In this document: one piece after another, positions 43,667-53,201 of the stretch
How the letters are laid out: every line of letters starts with the position of its first letter
How positions within the stretch are numbered: the first letter of the stretch is position 1
Source of the DNA: Woeseiaceae bacterium
GTDB taxonomy: Bacteria > Pseudomonadota > Gammaproteobacteria > Steroidobacterales > Woeseiaceae
Assembly: GCA_021773095.1 (NCBI GenBank)
Contig: JAJFKR010000041.1
Location: 35,433 to 99,432, forward strand
Direction: 5' to 3'
DNA length: 64,000 nt
The notes under the pieces: model-generated
What the model saw: only the letters and a program-made list of their open reading frames with translations
Told to the model about the DNA's origin: nothing
The model's database searches: none
Position numbers and translations under genes: made by a program

Positions 43667-45669
43667 AGCGATCCTTAAGACTTGACGAAATTACCCGTTT
43701 GTTTAGCGATGCCGCTGCCGCGGGTAGCGACACGGTTTTGGTTGCAGAGCTTCTGCAAATTGTCACCGGCAAAAAGCCTGCAATATCCAGCCATTCATTT
43801 TTTCTGGAGATCAGAGACACACGGGAGTTCGGATTGATCATTAGTGCCGGTCCGGACCGTGCTGATGCCGATTTGTATGCTGATTGTTTTGCAACCGCGC
43901 GTATTTCGGCGACCGCCCTGGTCGAGGTGACAGATCCTGATGCCTTTCTTGAACTCTTCCGGCAATGCCTTGCGTACCGCAAGGGTGCTGGCACAGACGA
44001 TGAACAACTCATTGTTTTGTTCGAAATTCTCATTGGCCTGTCGCGGTTTTACTCACCGGTTAACCCTGACGCCCCGTTCGTAATTGAGGCGCTGGTGCTG
44101 GATGGTGAATGTCGATTCGGGCACCCAACTCCTGTTGCAGCTCCGAAACCAATCAGCAAAATTGGCAAGCTGCTGCATCCCACGTCGCTTGGGATTGTCG
44201 GTGTGTCGGCAAACAAAATGAATTTCGGCCGGATCATCCTCAAGAATGTCATCGCCAGTGGTTACGACAAGGCGAAGCTAAAGATTATCAGGCCAGGCGA
44301 CAATGAGGAGATCGATGGCGTACGTTGCGTGCCGGATCTGGCAACGCTGGATCACAAGCTGGACCTGCTTATCGTAGCAGTGGGAGCGGATGCCGCATTC
44401 GGGATTGTTGACGAAGTGATTGCAAGTGATGCGGCTGAATCGGTCATGCTGATACCCGGTGGACTTGGGGAGACGCAGGCCAGCCGTGAGCCGACAAGGG
44501 CGATGCTGGACCGGATCAACAAGGCTCATGAGAAAGCGGGCGGGGGACCGGTGTTTCTCGGTGGTAACTGCCTGGGCGTGGTGTCGCATCCTGGCAATTA
44601 CGATTCCTGGTTCATTCCGGGGGAACGCCTGCCCAAGCCACAGAAAAAAGAGCGGCGTAACTCGGCGTTGATCAGCCAGAGTGGCGCGTTCATGATCACG
44701 CGATTAAGCAAAAACGCGTGGCTGGACCCCGCCTACATGATTGCAGTTGGCAACCAGAACGACCTGACGCATGGCGATATGCTCAGCTATTTTGCCGACC
44801 ACGATGATGTTGATGTCATCGGTTTTTACATCGAGGGTTTCAGGGACCTCGATGGCCTGGCATTTGCACAAGAGGTTCAGAGGGCTGTCGGCAATGGCAA
44901 ACAAGTTGTTGTGTACAAAGCCGGGCGATCGGCGGCCGCAGCGGGAGCAACCATGGGACACACTGCGTCAATTGCCGGCGACTATGGCCTGTGTGTCAGC
45001 GCGTTAACGCAGGCCGGGGCAATGGTCGCGGAGTCCTTCGGCGAATTCAGCGATCTCTTTTATATGGCCAGCACCCTGCACGCAAAGACGATCAACGGCA
45101 ACAGACTTGCGGCAGTCAGTGGCGCAGGATTTGAGACCGTGGGAATTGCAGACAGCACCGTTGCTGGAGAATTCGCAATGGTGATGGCTGACATCGAGAA
45201 TGAGACGACAGAAAAGCTGGCTGCGATTTTGCGCGAGAAGCGGCTGGATGCTCTGATGGAGGTCCGCAACCCATTCGACATAAACCCGGGCGCTGATGAT
45301 GAGGCGCATGTCAGTTGTGCCGAGGCATTCGCCAACGACCCGAATGTTGATGCCGTGATCGTTGGGCTGGACCCGTTGTCACCGATGACACGAACTCTGG
45401 AGACCAGTGCCAGGGAAGGCTTCGATATCCATAGCGAGGAAAGCATGGCGCATACTTTTTCGAGGCTGGCCAACAATCACGACAAGCCAATCATCGGAAT
45501 TATCGAGGGTGGGGCGTTATACGACCCTTTCGCAACAAAACTGATGGACCAGGGAGTTTGTATTTTTCGATCTACTGAACTTGGCGTGAAGGCGCTGGTG
45601 AAGTACACCGCAGCGAGGTTACGGTGCGATAGTCGATACCTGGCGGGAATCACTTCCCGTCAAATATGA
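43651..45669 (+). CDS. ADP-forming acyl-CoA synthetase-like protein with degenerate N-terminal ATP-grasp part
   Basis: A 672-residue protein started at a GTG inside the end of dch. Residues about 170-300 form a CoA-binding domain (SLGIVGVSANKMNFGRIILKN). Residues about 330-640 form two succinyl-CoA-ligase-like domains, with the phosphohistidine site expected in GHTASIAGDYGL. The first 160 residues resemble only the C-terminal half of an ATP-grasp domain, without the nucleotide-binding core. An active ADP-forming synthetase would need a separate beta subunit, which is absent here. It could recover ATP from an acyl-CoA, or be a non-synthetase partner of the GNAT protein at 35944, since Pat acetyltransferases combine these two domains. 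Confidence 0.78.
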   Translation: MGERLERSLRLDEITRLFSDAAAAGSDTVLVAELLQIVTGKKPAISSHSFFLEIRDTREFGLIISAGPDRADADLYADCFATARISATALVEVTDPDAFLELFRQCLAYRKGAGTDDEQLIVLFEILIGLSRFYSPVNPDAPFVIEALVLDGECRFGHPTPVAAPKPISKIGKLLHPTSLGIVGVSANKMNFGRIILKNVIASGYDKAKLKIIRPGDNEEIDGVRCVPDLATLDHKLDLLIVAVGADAAFGIVDEVIASDAAESVMLIPGGLGETQASREPTRAMLDRINKAHEKAGGGPVFLGGNCLGVVSHPGNYDSWFIPGERLPKPQKKERRNSALISQSGAFMITRLSKNAWLDPAYMIAVGNQNDLTHGDMLSYFADHDDVDVIGFYIEGFRDLDGLAFAQEVQRAVGNGKQVVVYKAGRSAAAAGATMGHTASIAGDYGLCVSALTQAGAMVAESFGEFSDLFYMASTLHAKTINGNRLAAVSGAGFETVGIADSTVAGEFAMVMADIENETTEKLAAILREKRLDALMEVRNPFDINPGADDEAHVSCAEAFANDPNVDAVIVGLDPLSPMTRTLETSAREGFDIHSEESMAHTFSRLANNHDKPIIGIIEGGALYDPFATKLMDQGVCIFRSTELGVKALVKYTAARLRCDSRYLAGITSRQI

Positions 45670-46060
45670 CAGGGTCGCCGTTTCGATCGAACATCAGGAA
45701 TGGCGACAAGTCGCCTCCCTCCTGAACCGTACGAACCATATTCTTCAAGGGTTCCTCTGCAACTTCGGAGCTGGGTGCAACACCATTTTTCCCTGCGAGC
45801 ACTGCAATCAGGACCATATGCCACTCTTGTCCTACTTGCTTCGATTCCTCGACCAGATCTGCAAAACCAGCCAGCTCATTCAGGTCCTTGTCGACACACA
45901 TGATCGGGTCGAGGAAGCCACCCTGACCAGCGTCAAAGCGCCTGATTTCTTCCTCAGTGGCTCCGTCCGGCCGCGTCACTTTCAGAAACACAAAGAGAAA
46001 ACGTTGTGGTTCGGGTTGCTTTTTTGCTGCCGCGAGCAGCGTTTCATAGCTTGTGATCAT
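45650..46060 (-). CDS. Uncharacterised small protein
   Basis: About 136 residues from the ATG at 46060 (a GTG at 46078 is an alternative). Soluble, acidic, with a QPEPQRFLFVFLKV strand and FLMFDRNGDPVIFDGK at the C-terminus. I recall similar short proteins in proteobacteria, sometimes misnamed as ribonucleotide reductase alpha subunits, but no real function. It overlaps the end of the acyl-CoA synthetase-like gene by 20 bases in convergent orientation and lies 20 bases downstream of the PqqD-like gene. Confidence 0.65.
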   Translation of the reverse strand: MITSYETLLAAAKKQPEPQRFLFVFLKVTRPDGATEEEIRRFDAGQGGFLDPIMCVDKDLNELAGFADLVEESKQVGQEWHMVLIAVLAGKNGVAPSSEVAEEPLKNMVRTVQEGGDLSPFLMFDRNGDPVIFDGK

Positions 46061-46080
46061 AATTGGAATATTCCTCACTT

Positions 46081-46494
46081 CTAAGGATTGGGTCGGCGTA
46101 AAAGATCAGCATCGGCCTGTTCCAGTGTATAGCCGTTTTCTTCCATCAATTGTAATGCTCTGGGAACATCCAGTCTTTCTGCCGGTAACGTCAGATAATA
46201 CGGTAATTCGATCGGCTCATCGGATAACCGAACAATGCTTGTTTCCGAAAGGCGCCGCACCGCTGATTCGATGGTGGAATCCAATCCGTCTGGCGGGCCA
46301 TTTTCATAATGTTGCGAAGCATAGCTGATGAGCTCCTGAACAGTGTGCTGACCATCAGCCAAAGAAACTACCAGGCCCAGCCACGGTTCATATACAAGCG
46401 GTTCCGCATCCGGGTCGGACATGTCTATCAACGACACCTTGTCGCCCTTCTTCGAAAACACGACACAGCGAGAAATGTATTGCGATCTGTTCAT
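46081..46494 (-). CDS. PqqD-like small protein
   Basis: A 137-residue protein whose central part (VVSLADGQHTVQELISYASQHY, then VRRLSETSIVRLSD) follows the helix-turn pattern of PqqD-type peptide-recognition domains, as far as I can judge by eye. No radical SAM or peptide precursor gene is nearby. The C-terminus ends with a short UBA-like helix pair (ALQLMEENGYTLEQADADLL). It shares strand and spacing with the small gene downstream. Function unknown. Confidence 0.55.
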   Translation of the reverse strand: MNRSQYISRCVVFSKKGDKVSLIDMSDPDAEPLVYEPWLGLVVSLADGQHTVQELISYASQHYENGPPDGLDSTIESAVRRLSETSIVRLSDEPIELPYYLTLPAERLDVPRALQLMEENGYTLEQADADLLRRPNP

Positions 46495-46540
46495 AGATTG
46501 ATCCGGATAAACTCCACCGAAACCAGCTTAGCATCGATAA

Positions 46541-47437
46541 TCAATCTGGCCTAAGAGCTTTATTTGCCGAATTCAGGTCCCAATCGTAGTCACGAAACTG
46601 AATCTCGTATTCACTGGCTTGTGCGAGGCTGTCGGCGAGATCATCTGACGCGTATTCAGAGACATAAGCTACGAGGCCGTTACCGGTTAACTTGCCGTCC
46701 AGTCGCATATGGTTAACAAAGTCGTCCTCGTACCATTTGAATATCGTAGAAAGATAAATAACCTGATTATCGTGGTCGACTGCAACATTCTCGGGGTTAT
46801 TGATGAAACCGGCAGTCGCCTGCGCCAGTAAGTCATCGAGATCTTCGCCGACAGGAAGGTTTGGTCTGGCAACGGGACAGCTTTCACTCGCACAGTTCAG
46901 GTAGAAGTGAATTCTCGGGTCCTGATATTGCTTGCGAATCTTGTTGTTCTCGACGCCGAGGAGGCTCAGGAATTCGCCGCCGAACGAGTACCGCAGCTGA
47001 TAAAAGAATCCCAGACCCGTCGTCGCCTCAATCGGTGCCTTCACGTCCGTGACACGCTTAATCGGCCAGTGATCAAGCACAGATTTGATAACGTAAGCGT
47101 TATAGCCGTACATCCAGTAAGCGAGCTCATCACTTCGGTTCGAAAAGCGTTCGGGTGTAGCATCCGGACTGAACTGGCTGACAGCAGCGAGGTAGGAATT
47201 GAGCTGCTGCACGGACTCCGGACTTTGCTGCCAGCGTTCGTAGTCGACACGTCCATCAGCACTAACGTAATTCTTCAATAATTCCTCGAAGCTGTCGTGC
47301 GAAAAGCCTCGCGCCGGAAAACTCGCCGGTATCTTGGCATCAATAATTACCTTGCGCGGCCGATTGACCCAAAAAAACGCAGCCGCGAGAACCGCAACGA
47401 ACAGAACGACTATCAGTGCTATCGAAAATTTGTTCAC
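46541..47437 (-). CDS. DUF547 domain protein, membrane-anchored
   Basis: A protein of about 298 residues with a single N-terminal transmembrane segment (IALIVVLFVAVLAAAFFWV) and a periplasmic DUF547 domain. Family markers are ELAYWMYGYNAYVIKSVLDHW near residue 120 and YLNCASESCPVARP near 195. The start is uncertain: GGAGG lies 12 bases before the GTG at 47437, and upstream TTG codons are also possible. No enzymatic role is known for the family. Confidence 0.8.
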   Translation of the reverse strand: MNKFSIALIVVLFVAVLAAAFFWVNRPRKVIIDAKIPASFPARGFSHDSFEELLKNYVSADGRVDYERWQQSPESVQQLNSYLAAVSQFSPDATPERFSNRSDELAYWMYGYNAYVIKSVLDHWPIKRVTDVKAPIEATTGLGFFYQLRYSFGGEFLSLLGVENNKIRKQYQDPRIHFYLNCASESCPVARPNLPVGEDLDDLLAQATAGFINNPENVAVDHDNQVIYLSTIFKWYEDDFVNHMRLDGKLTGNGLVAYVSEYASDDLADSLAQASEYEIQFRDYDWDLNSANKALRPD

Positions 47438-47582
47438 AGGATACAAAGACCTCCGAAACAAACATTGTATTACGTCATAATCAGCAGTTAATCAGTATTT
47501 CGTCAGGTTCCATGACGGGAACCGGTCCATTCTGGGACGCATGCCAAAAGCGGCCCGAATAAATGCGGCGGAGGAGAGGACG

Positions 47583-48284
47583 ATGACACCGAAATCAAGA
47601 ACGTGGAGCGGTGCAGCGCTGATGCTGGTGCTGATTCCCCTATTTGCTGGGCTGCTGGCCTGTATGCCGGTACCGATCGGCAACCCGGAACGAAGCCGGA
47701 TTGACCCGGATCTCATGGGAGTCTGGGCGATATTAGCCACACACGAGTCCGACGGCGATCCAATATTCTATGTATTTGAGCCCTATGACAAAAGGACCTG
47801 GTTAGTGACGGGCATTAGTCTTGTCGGGGGAAGCGATGTCGACCTGGAAAAGTACGACTTTTCATCGTACGCGGGTTACGAGAATCTTGCGTCGAACGAA
47901 AAGGGATCCTTCAGCCAGGTTTCTGCCGATAAAATCATTCTGTACAAAGCCTGGACAGTCAAGCTTGCGGGTGAGATTTTTTTTACGTGGGAGCCCAAAG
48001 GAGTGGTCGATTCACTGGGTGAAGATCCGGAGTACTGGTTGGTCCACAAAATAACCAGGACAGACGAACGGACATTGGTCTTGAATACGGTCAACGGCGA
48101 AGCAGAGCCATTTAAGGATATTGACAAGACCCGCAGAGCCTATGAACGGGTATTGAAGAAGCACGTCGACGATCCCGTGATCTATGGCGAATCTGACGAT
48201 GAACTTCGAATCATGTTGATGCGTATTGATGGACCGGTGCTGGCGTTTTTTGAAGATATCGCCGACACCATTATCTCGGACTAA
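47583..48284 (+). CDS. Putative lipoprotein of unknown function
   Basis: A 233-residue protein from the ATG at 47583. The N-terminus is a lipoprotein signal (LMLVLIPLFAGLLAC) with lipobox cysteine near residue 27. The rest is beta-rich with no motif I recognise. It ends 4 bases before the next gene (Lgt-like), so the two are likely cotranscribed. The pairing with a lipid-transfer-fold protein may be meaningful. Confidence 0.7.
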   Translation: MTPKSRTWSGAALMLVLIPLFAGLLACMPVPIGNPERSRIDPDLMGVWAILATHESDGDPIFYVFEPYDKRTWLVTGISLVGGSDVDLEKYDFSSYAGYENLASNEKGSFSQVSADKIILYKAWTVKLAGEIFFTWEPKGVVDSLGEDPEYWLVHKITRTDERTLVLNTVNGEAEPFKDIDKTRRAYERVLKKHVDDPVIYGESDDELRIMLMRIDGPVLAFFEDIADTIISD

Positions 48285-48288
48285 CTCT

Positions 48289-49116
48289 ATGTACTCACAT
48301 TTCGATCCTGATCTCTGGGTCACACCGTTCGGGCTAATCTTCATTATTGCCATCATGGCCGCCTGGGCTCATGCACGGCACAACGCTGTCGTGGCAAACA
48401 TAGACGGGTCCCATGTCGATCTTCTGATGCCGGTCGTTGTAATAGTTGGCGTCGCTGGCGGCACCGTCGTCGCAATGTTCATGCCTATGGATCACAGGAT
48501 TGCCGGCGAAATGATGAATCACGGTATACGGATTCGCCTGTTCGGGATGCTGGCGACGGGCGCCATTGCGGTGTACGTCTACAGCCGTTTAAACAGGTTG
48601 TCGTTCAGACGAATGCTCGACGTCTTTGCACTGCCGACGATGCTTGGTCTGATGATGCATCGCATCGGATGTTTTCTTGCCGGTTGCTGCTGGGGTGATA
48701 TCGTTTCGCACGAAGCTACAGGCAGTCTCGCGACTCAAGTCCAGACATTGCCGTTTCTTAACAACCTGAGCAGTGGCGTCCAATACCCACCCGGCAGCCT
48801 GCCTTTTGAGCAACACGTTGCGTTGGGACTGATCGAGCCCAATGCGCTGGCATCGCTGCCGGTCGTGCCGGTGCAGCTTTATGAGGCCGCTTTGCTGCTG
48901 ATTGTCCTGCTGGCACTTTGGCGATTTCCATGGCGTAAATACCCGAAGGGAACGATGGTGGTGATAGTGACCTGCACTTACGCATTCATGCGCTTTTTTG
49001 TCGAGTACCTGCGAGCGGATGGTTACATCGTCGTCGCCAATTTGACCATTACTCAGCTGCAGTGCTTGTTGCTGCTGAGTTCAGCGTTCCTGCTGCCGAG
49101 TATGCTAAAGCGCTAA
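48289..49116 (+). CDS. Prolipoprotein diacylglyceryl transferase-like membrane protein
   Basis: A 275-residue polytopic membrane protein related to Lgt. The segment MMHRIGCFLAGCCWGDIV near residue 120 corresponds to the Lgt signature region (usually RIGNFxNxExxG), but here is rich in cysteine and lacks the canonical Asn and Glu. The helix near the C-terminus, YAFMRFFVEYLRADGY, matches the conserved R-x2-VEFxR part of Lgt. It is probably a divergent paralogue acting on another substrate rather than the essential enzyme. Confidence 0.72.
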   Translation: MYSHFDPDLWVTPFGLIFIIAIMAAWAHARHNAVVANIDGSHVDLLMPVVVIVGVAGGTVVAMFMPMDHRIAGEMMNHGIRIRLFGMLATGAIAVYVYSRLNRLSFRRMLDVFALPTMLGLMMHRIGCFLAGCCWGDIVSHEATGSLATQVQTLPFLNNLSSGVQYPPGSLPFEQHVALGLIEPNALASLPVVPVQLYEAALLLIVLLALWRFPWRKYPKGTMVVIVTCTYAFMRFFVEYLRADGYIVVANLTITQLQCLLLLSSAFLLPSMLKR

Positions 49117-49137
49117 AAGCATCGTATGATCGGGTAG

Positions 49138-50064
49138 ATGCACCCAATGATTTCCATCAAAGGCCTCACCAAAACCTACGCTGGTGGATTTCACGCGCTC
49201 AGGAGTGTCGACCTGGAAATTCGGCGCGGCGAGATATTCGCCTTGCTCGGTCCGAACGGGGCTGGCAAGACGACACTGATCAATGTCGTTTGTGGGATTG
49301 CGAATGCGACATCGGGCGACATTGTTGTCGACGGATATGACATCGACGCCGACTATCGACAGACACGCTCGAAGATCGGCCTGGTCCCGCAGGAGATGGC
49401 ATCTGAATCCTTTGAAACCGTCTGGAATACCTGCCGCTTCAGTCGCGGGCTATTCGGTAAGCCCGCAAATGCCAAGCATATTGAGAAGGTTCTGAAGTCG
49501 CTTTCGCTTTGGGACAAAAAAGACACGATCAGCATGGAATTATCCGGCGGCATGAAACGCCGCGTACTCATCGCCAAAGCTTTGTCGCATGAGCCTGATA
49601 TTTTGTTCCTCGATGAACCGACTGCGGGTGTCGATGTCGAATTGCGGCAGGATATGTGGAATGTGGTGGCCGGTCTCAGCAAAGAGGGCGTCACCGTGAT
49701 ACTGACCACTCACTACATTGAAGAAGCGGAGCAGCTGGCGGACCGGGTGGGCGTGATCAATCACGGTGAGATCATCCTCGTCGAGCGAAAAGAAAAACTG
49801 ATGCGCGACCTCGGCAAAAAGCAACTCGTACTGCATCTTCAGGAACCGCTGACAGAAGTACCGGCGCAACTGGCGAACTATCACCTCGAGCTCAGCGATG
49901 ATGGCAGGGGCCTGACCTATTCCTACGACACCAAACAGAACAGCACCGGCATCACGGCGTTGTTGGGCGAGTTGCGCAGCGCCGACATTCACTTCAACGA
50001 TCTCGAAACGTCGCAGAGTTCGCTGGAAGATATTTTTGTTGACCTGGTGCATACAGACCGATGA
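49138..50064 (+). CDS. ABC transporter ATP-binding protein (drug/polysaccharide exporter type)
   Basis: A 308-residue ATPase. Walker A is GPNGAGKTT near residue 38, the signature is LSGGMKRR near 137, and Walker B is [12 protein letters not shown] near 157. The C-terminal extension of about 80 residues is common in ABC-2 exporters such as YadG/CcmA-like proteins. It overlaps the permease gene by ATGA. The cargo is unknown. Confidence 0.93.
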   Translation: MHPMISIKGLTKTYAGGFHALRSVDLEIRRGEIFALLGPNGAGKTTLINVVCGIANATSGDIVVDGYDIDADYRQTRSKIGLVPQEMASESFETVWNTCRFSRGLFGKPANAKHIEKVLKSLSLWDKKDTISMELSGGMKRRVLIAKALSHEPDILFLDEPTAGVDVELRQDMWNVVAGLSKEGVTVILTTHYIEEAEQLADRVGVINHGEIILVERKEKLMRDLGKKQLVLHLQEPLTEVPAQLANYHLELSDDGRGLTYSYDTKQNSTGITALLGELRSADIHFNDLETSQSSLEDIFVDLVHTDR

Positions 50065-50822
50065 ATTTTCACGCCGTCAAAGCGATCTACCGTTATGAGA
50101 TGGCGCGCATGTTTCGCACGGTTGTACAAAGCATCGTTGCACCCGTGTTGTCGACCTCGCTTTACTTTGTCATCTTCGGTGCTGCAATAGGCTCACGCAT
50201 CACTGAAATCGACGGTGTGAGCTACGGCTCGTTTATCGTTCCCGGGCTGATCATGCTGTCGATCATGACGGAGAGTATTTCAAATTCATCATTTGCAATT
50301 TACTTCCCCAAATTTACGGGCACGATTTATGAGGTGCTGTCAGCGCCGGTATCCTACGGCGAGGTGGTCCTGGGCTATGTTGGCGCGGCAACAAGCAAGT
50401 CGCTGATCATCGGAATGATCATCCTGACCACCGCAAGTTTTTTCGTCGATATCGAAATCGCACATCCGCTGGTCATGATTACCTTCCTGCTGCTGACGTG
50501 TGTGTCGTTTTGCCTGTTCGGATTTATTTTGGGCGTGTGGGCAACCGGTTGGGAGAAACTCACGATTGTTCCGATTCTGGTCATCATGCCGCTGACCTTT
50601 CTCGGCGGTACGTTTTATTCGATCAGCATGCTGCCGCCAGTCTGGCAGACGATCAGTTTGTTTAACCCCGTTGTCTATCTGATCAGCGGGTTTCGCTGGA
50701 GTTTTTATGAAAACGCCGATGTCAGTGTTGGTTTGAGTCTTGGCATCACTGTGGGATTTCTCATTTTTTGCCTGCTCATCGTCCGCTGGATTTTCAAGAC
50801 CGGCTACAGGCTGAGAAGTTAG
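50061..50822 (+). CDS. ABC-2 type permease
   Basis: A 253-residue inner-membrane permease with about six hydrophobic segments and the ABC-2 signature region near residues 175-200 ([19 protein letters not shown]). It resembles YadH/NodJ proteins. It pairs with the ATPase encoded immediately upstream. Confidence 0.92.
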   Translation: MNFHAVKAIYRYEMARMFRTVVQSIVAPVLSTSLYFVIFGAAIGSRITEIDGVSYGSFIVPGLIMLSIMTESISNSSFAIYFPKFTGTIYEVLSAPVSYGEVVLGYVGAATSKSLIIGMIILTTASFFVDIEIAHPLVMITFLLLTCVSFCLFGFILGVWATGWEKLTIVPILVIMPLTFLGGTFYSISMLPPVWQTISLFNPVVYLISGFRWSFYENADVSVGLSLGITVGFLIFCLLIVRWIFKTGYRLRS

Positions 50823-50886
50823 ATGCCAGGGCACAAGTCGAAGCGGGCACGAAATAAACGCATGATCGCGAGGGTCTCTTGACTGT

Positions 50887-51324
50887 ATGAAAGTGAATAC
50901 AACAATTAAAGAACAAGTGCGGCGCAATATGGTGGCGCTAATCAGCCTTGCTGTCGCAGTGACGGGCCTCGGCTATAACACGTGGCGCAATGAAGCCAGC
51001 GAGCATAACCGCAACCAGCGACTCGTTTCGATCGAGTTATTGCTCATGTTGGCCGACGTTCATCAGCTAACGCAGGATGCACACTGGGGTGACAGCGAGG
51101 ATCGCGCGGCGACCCTTCGGGATGGTTGGTCAAAGGTCCTGACGATCAAGGATCTGGCGCAAATTGCCGACGGCTCGGTACCTTCATCGGCAGCGAATTT
51201 GTACGAAACCTGGAGTGTGGATTACAAGGCGCTTGGTGCCGACGCTGATGCGCGGAAGCGTATCGCGGATGCCGTCGACACGGTCCGAAGCGATGCACAT
51301 GCGCTATTGACGAGTCTCGATTAA
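50887..51324 (+). CDS. Uncharacterised membrane-anchored protein
   Basis: A 145-residue protein with one N-terminal transmembrane helix (MVALISLAVAVTGLGYNTW) followed by a helical soluble part, probably periplasmic, with a basic N-terminus inside. It overlaps the end of the nuclease gene by 4 bases in convergent orientation. I do not recognise the family. Confidence 0.65.
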   Translation: MKVNTTIKEQVRRNMVALISLAVAVTGLGYNTWRNEASEHNRNQRLVSIELLLMLADVHQLTQDAHWGDSEDRAATLRDGWSKVLTIKDLAQIADGSVPSSAANLYETWSVDYKALGADADARKRIADAVDTVRSDAHALLTSLD

Positions 51325-53192
51325 TTCGTCAGATCGAGCCCAATGATTACCGGATCATGATCTGACGCGCGATACGGCAGGTTGGCATCAAAAAGATTGG
51401 CGTCCCGGCCGTTTTCAAGGTTGTAATCGAGCAGTTGCGGCTCATCAGAATTGATGTGCCATTCCATTGTCTCGCGAACCTGTCCGGTCAGTCCTGGCGA
51501 TGCGACAGCATGATCGAGCGCCCCGGACTTCGCATCGAACAGGAAAGAATACGGATTGACGTTCGCCTCCAGCAGGCTGGTCAAACCAGCATTCTTTAAT
51601 GCTGTCAGCGGATCCTCCATAAGATGGGCATTCAGGTCGCCAATGATCAGGAAGTCCGGATCGCCGCTCCCGGTCGGGTCCAGGTTGATCCAGTCGGCGA
51701 TGGCAGCAGCGGCATTGGTGCGCGTTAAATTGCAGTTACCCTGTCCATCACCAAGATCCGGATCACCTATGGAGTCACACGATGACCCTTTCGATTTCAG
51801 ATGATTCACAATCACCGTTAGCACGGCACCGCTGGCGATGACCTCGAACGACTGCGCGAGCGCAGGGCGATTGCGGTTGTCGACAAATCTTGGATCGACG
51901 CTGGCGTCGAGAATCGCGAACGGTCCTATCGCCCGGATCGTGGATGAGTTGAAAACAAATCCGGTCTTTATGGCGTCGGTATTGATGGTTCCTGTATCGA
52001 CAAATTCATAGCTGCCTCCGCCAACGCGGATGTTCAGGGCATCAACAATCGCAGCGATAGAAGCCGTCGCGTTATTCTCCAACTCGATCAAGCCAATAAT
52101 ATCGGCATCGATGAGAGCGATCGCTGTCACGGTTTTTTCCAGCTGGCGAGACAATTCTGCGGCACTGTCGGCGCCCCGGCAGTTCTGATTACCCGCGGGC
52201 CCGCAAACGGCCTGGCCGGTGTCGATGTTCGAGAAAAAATTCAATACATTGAAACTGACAACGCGTGTCGAGCCGGCAACCGATGGTGCTCCCGGTCTTG
52301 GATTGTCGTCATCAAATATTGCGTTTTCAGTCGGAACCAGGCGCCAGTTTTCCTCGCCACCGCCACCACTGCCGCGGGAGAAACGCAGGTTGCCGGTAGC
52401 CCCGGTGATCGAGTCGCCGGCGCGAATAGAATAATCCGCCGCAGCGCCCGCATTTAAATGGCGAACGATGCTCGGATTCGTAGAGAGTAGTCCGTCATCA
52501 AGAACGATGGAACGTGCGGCGAGATCATCCTCGTGTTGTGTATAGGCTGCAGCGTCGGGTGTATTGCCATTCGTGAACTGATACGGCCTGCCACCCTGTG
52601 ACAAACCGACTTCTCCATAACGCTCGAGGAAAAACAGGTTCGAGACAGTCAGTTTTTGTGGAAACCGCACCAGCATACCTTCGTAGCGTTCGAGGTCAGC
52701 GATGCTGTCGCCATCGCTGTTACTGGTCACCGCAGTCGCCGGCAAATTGACGTCAGTCACCTGGACCATTCCAGTGCCAGTCACACTGACGGAGCTGGCG
52801 TTGATTTGCGTTTCGCCGAAGAACTCGTTGACCGTGCCCGTAATGCTAACGCGATCACCAACACCGACATCGGTAGCCGGATTATCGCCGTCGAAAATGA
52901 AAATGCCCTCCGATGTTGCCGGGTTGGCATCGGGAGTTTCCTGTTGCGTGTAAAAACCGCCCAGGCTGTTTTGCGTGTCAGCGTCGTTGTCCTGAAAATC
53001 TCCGGTGACGATGGCAGAAATCGAAACGATCTGGCCGTCCATCGGACTAACGGGGCCGGGCCCCTGCACATCGGATACCGTTGTACCCCCGCTATCAACC
53101 GGTGGTGGGGGTGAAGGGGTAGTTACTCCGCCACCACTACCGCCACACGCGGCAAAAGCAAAGGCACTGAATGCCAGGATGAGTTTCTTCAT
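51321..53192 (-). CDS. ExeM/NucH-like endonuclease-exonuclease-phosphatase lipoprotein
   Basis: A 623-residue secreted protein with a lipobox at the N-terminus (FAFAACGGSGGG) and a Pro-rich linker. An OB-fold-like region follows (VSISGTVNEFFGETQI). The C-terminal catalytic domain of the endonuclease/exonuclease/phosphatase fold has VVSFNVLNFF near residue 310, IGLIELENNA near 370, VNHLKSKGS near 470, IIGDLNAH near 525 and ASDHDPVI near 610. It likely degrades extracellular DNA. Confidence 0.87.
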   Translation of the reverse strand: MKKLILAFSAFAFAACGGSGGGVTTPSPPPPVDSGGTTVSDVQGPGPVSPMDGQIVSISAIVTGDFQDNDADTQNSLGGFYTQQETPDANPATSEGIFIFDGDNPATDVGVGDRVSITGTVNEFFGETQINASSVSVTGTGMVQVTDVNLPATAVTSNSDGDSIADLERYEGMLVRFPQKLTVSNLFFLERYGEVGLSQGGRPYQFTNGNTPDAAAYTQHEDDLAARSIVLDDGLLSTNPSIVRHLNAGAAADYSIRAGDSITGATGNLRFSRGSGGGGEENWRLVPTENAIFDDDNPRPGAPSVAGSTRVVSFNVLNFFSNIDTGQAVCGPAGNQNCRGADSAAELSRQLEKTVTAIALIDADIIGLIELENNATASIAAIVDALNIRVGGGSYEFVDTGTINTDAIKTGFVFNSSTIRAIGPFAILDASVDPRFVDNRNRPALAQSFEVIASGAVLTVIVNHLKSKGSSCDSIGDPDLGDGQGNCNLTRTNAAAAIADWINLDPTGSGDPDFLIIGDLNAHLMEDPLTALKNAGLTSLLEANVNPYSFLFDAKSGALDHAVASPGLTGQVRETMEWHINSDEPQLLDYNLENGRDANLFDANLPYRASDHDPVIIGLDLTN

Positions 53193-53201
53193 GCAGGCAT
53201 A

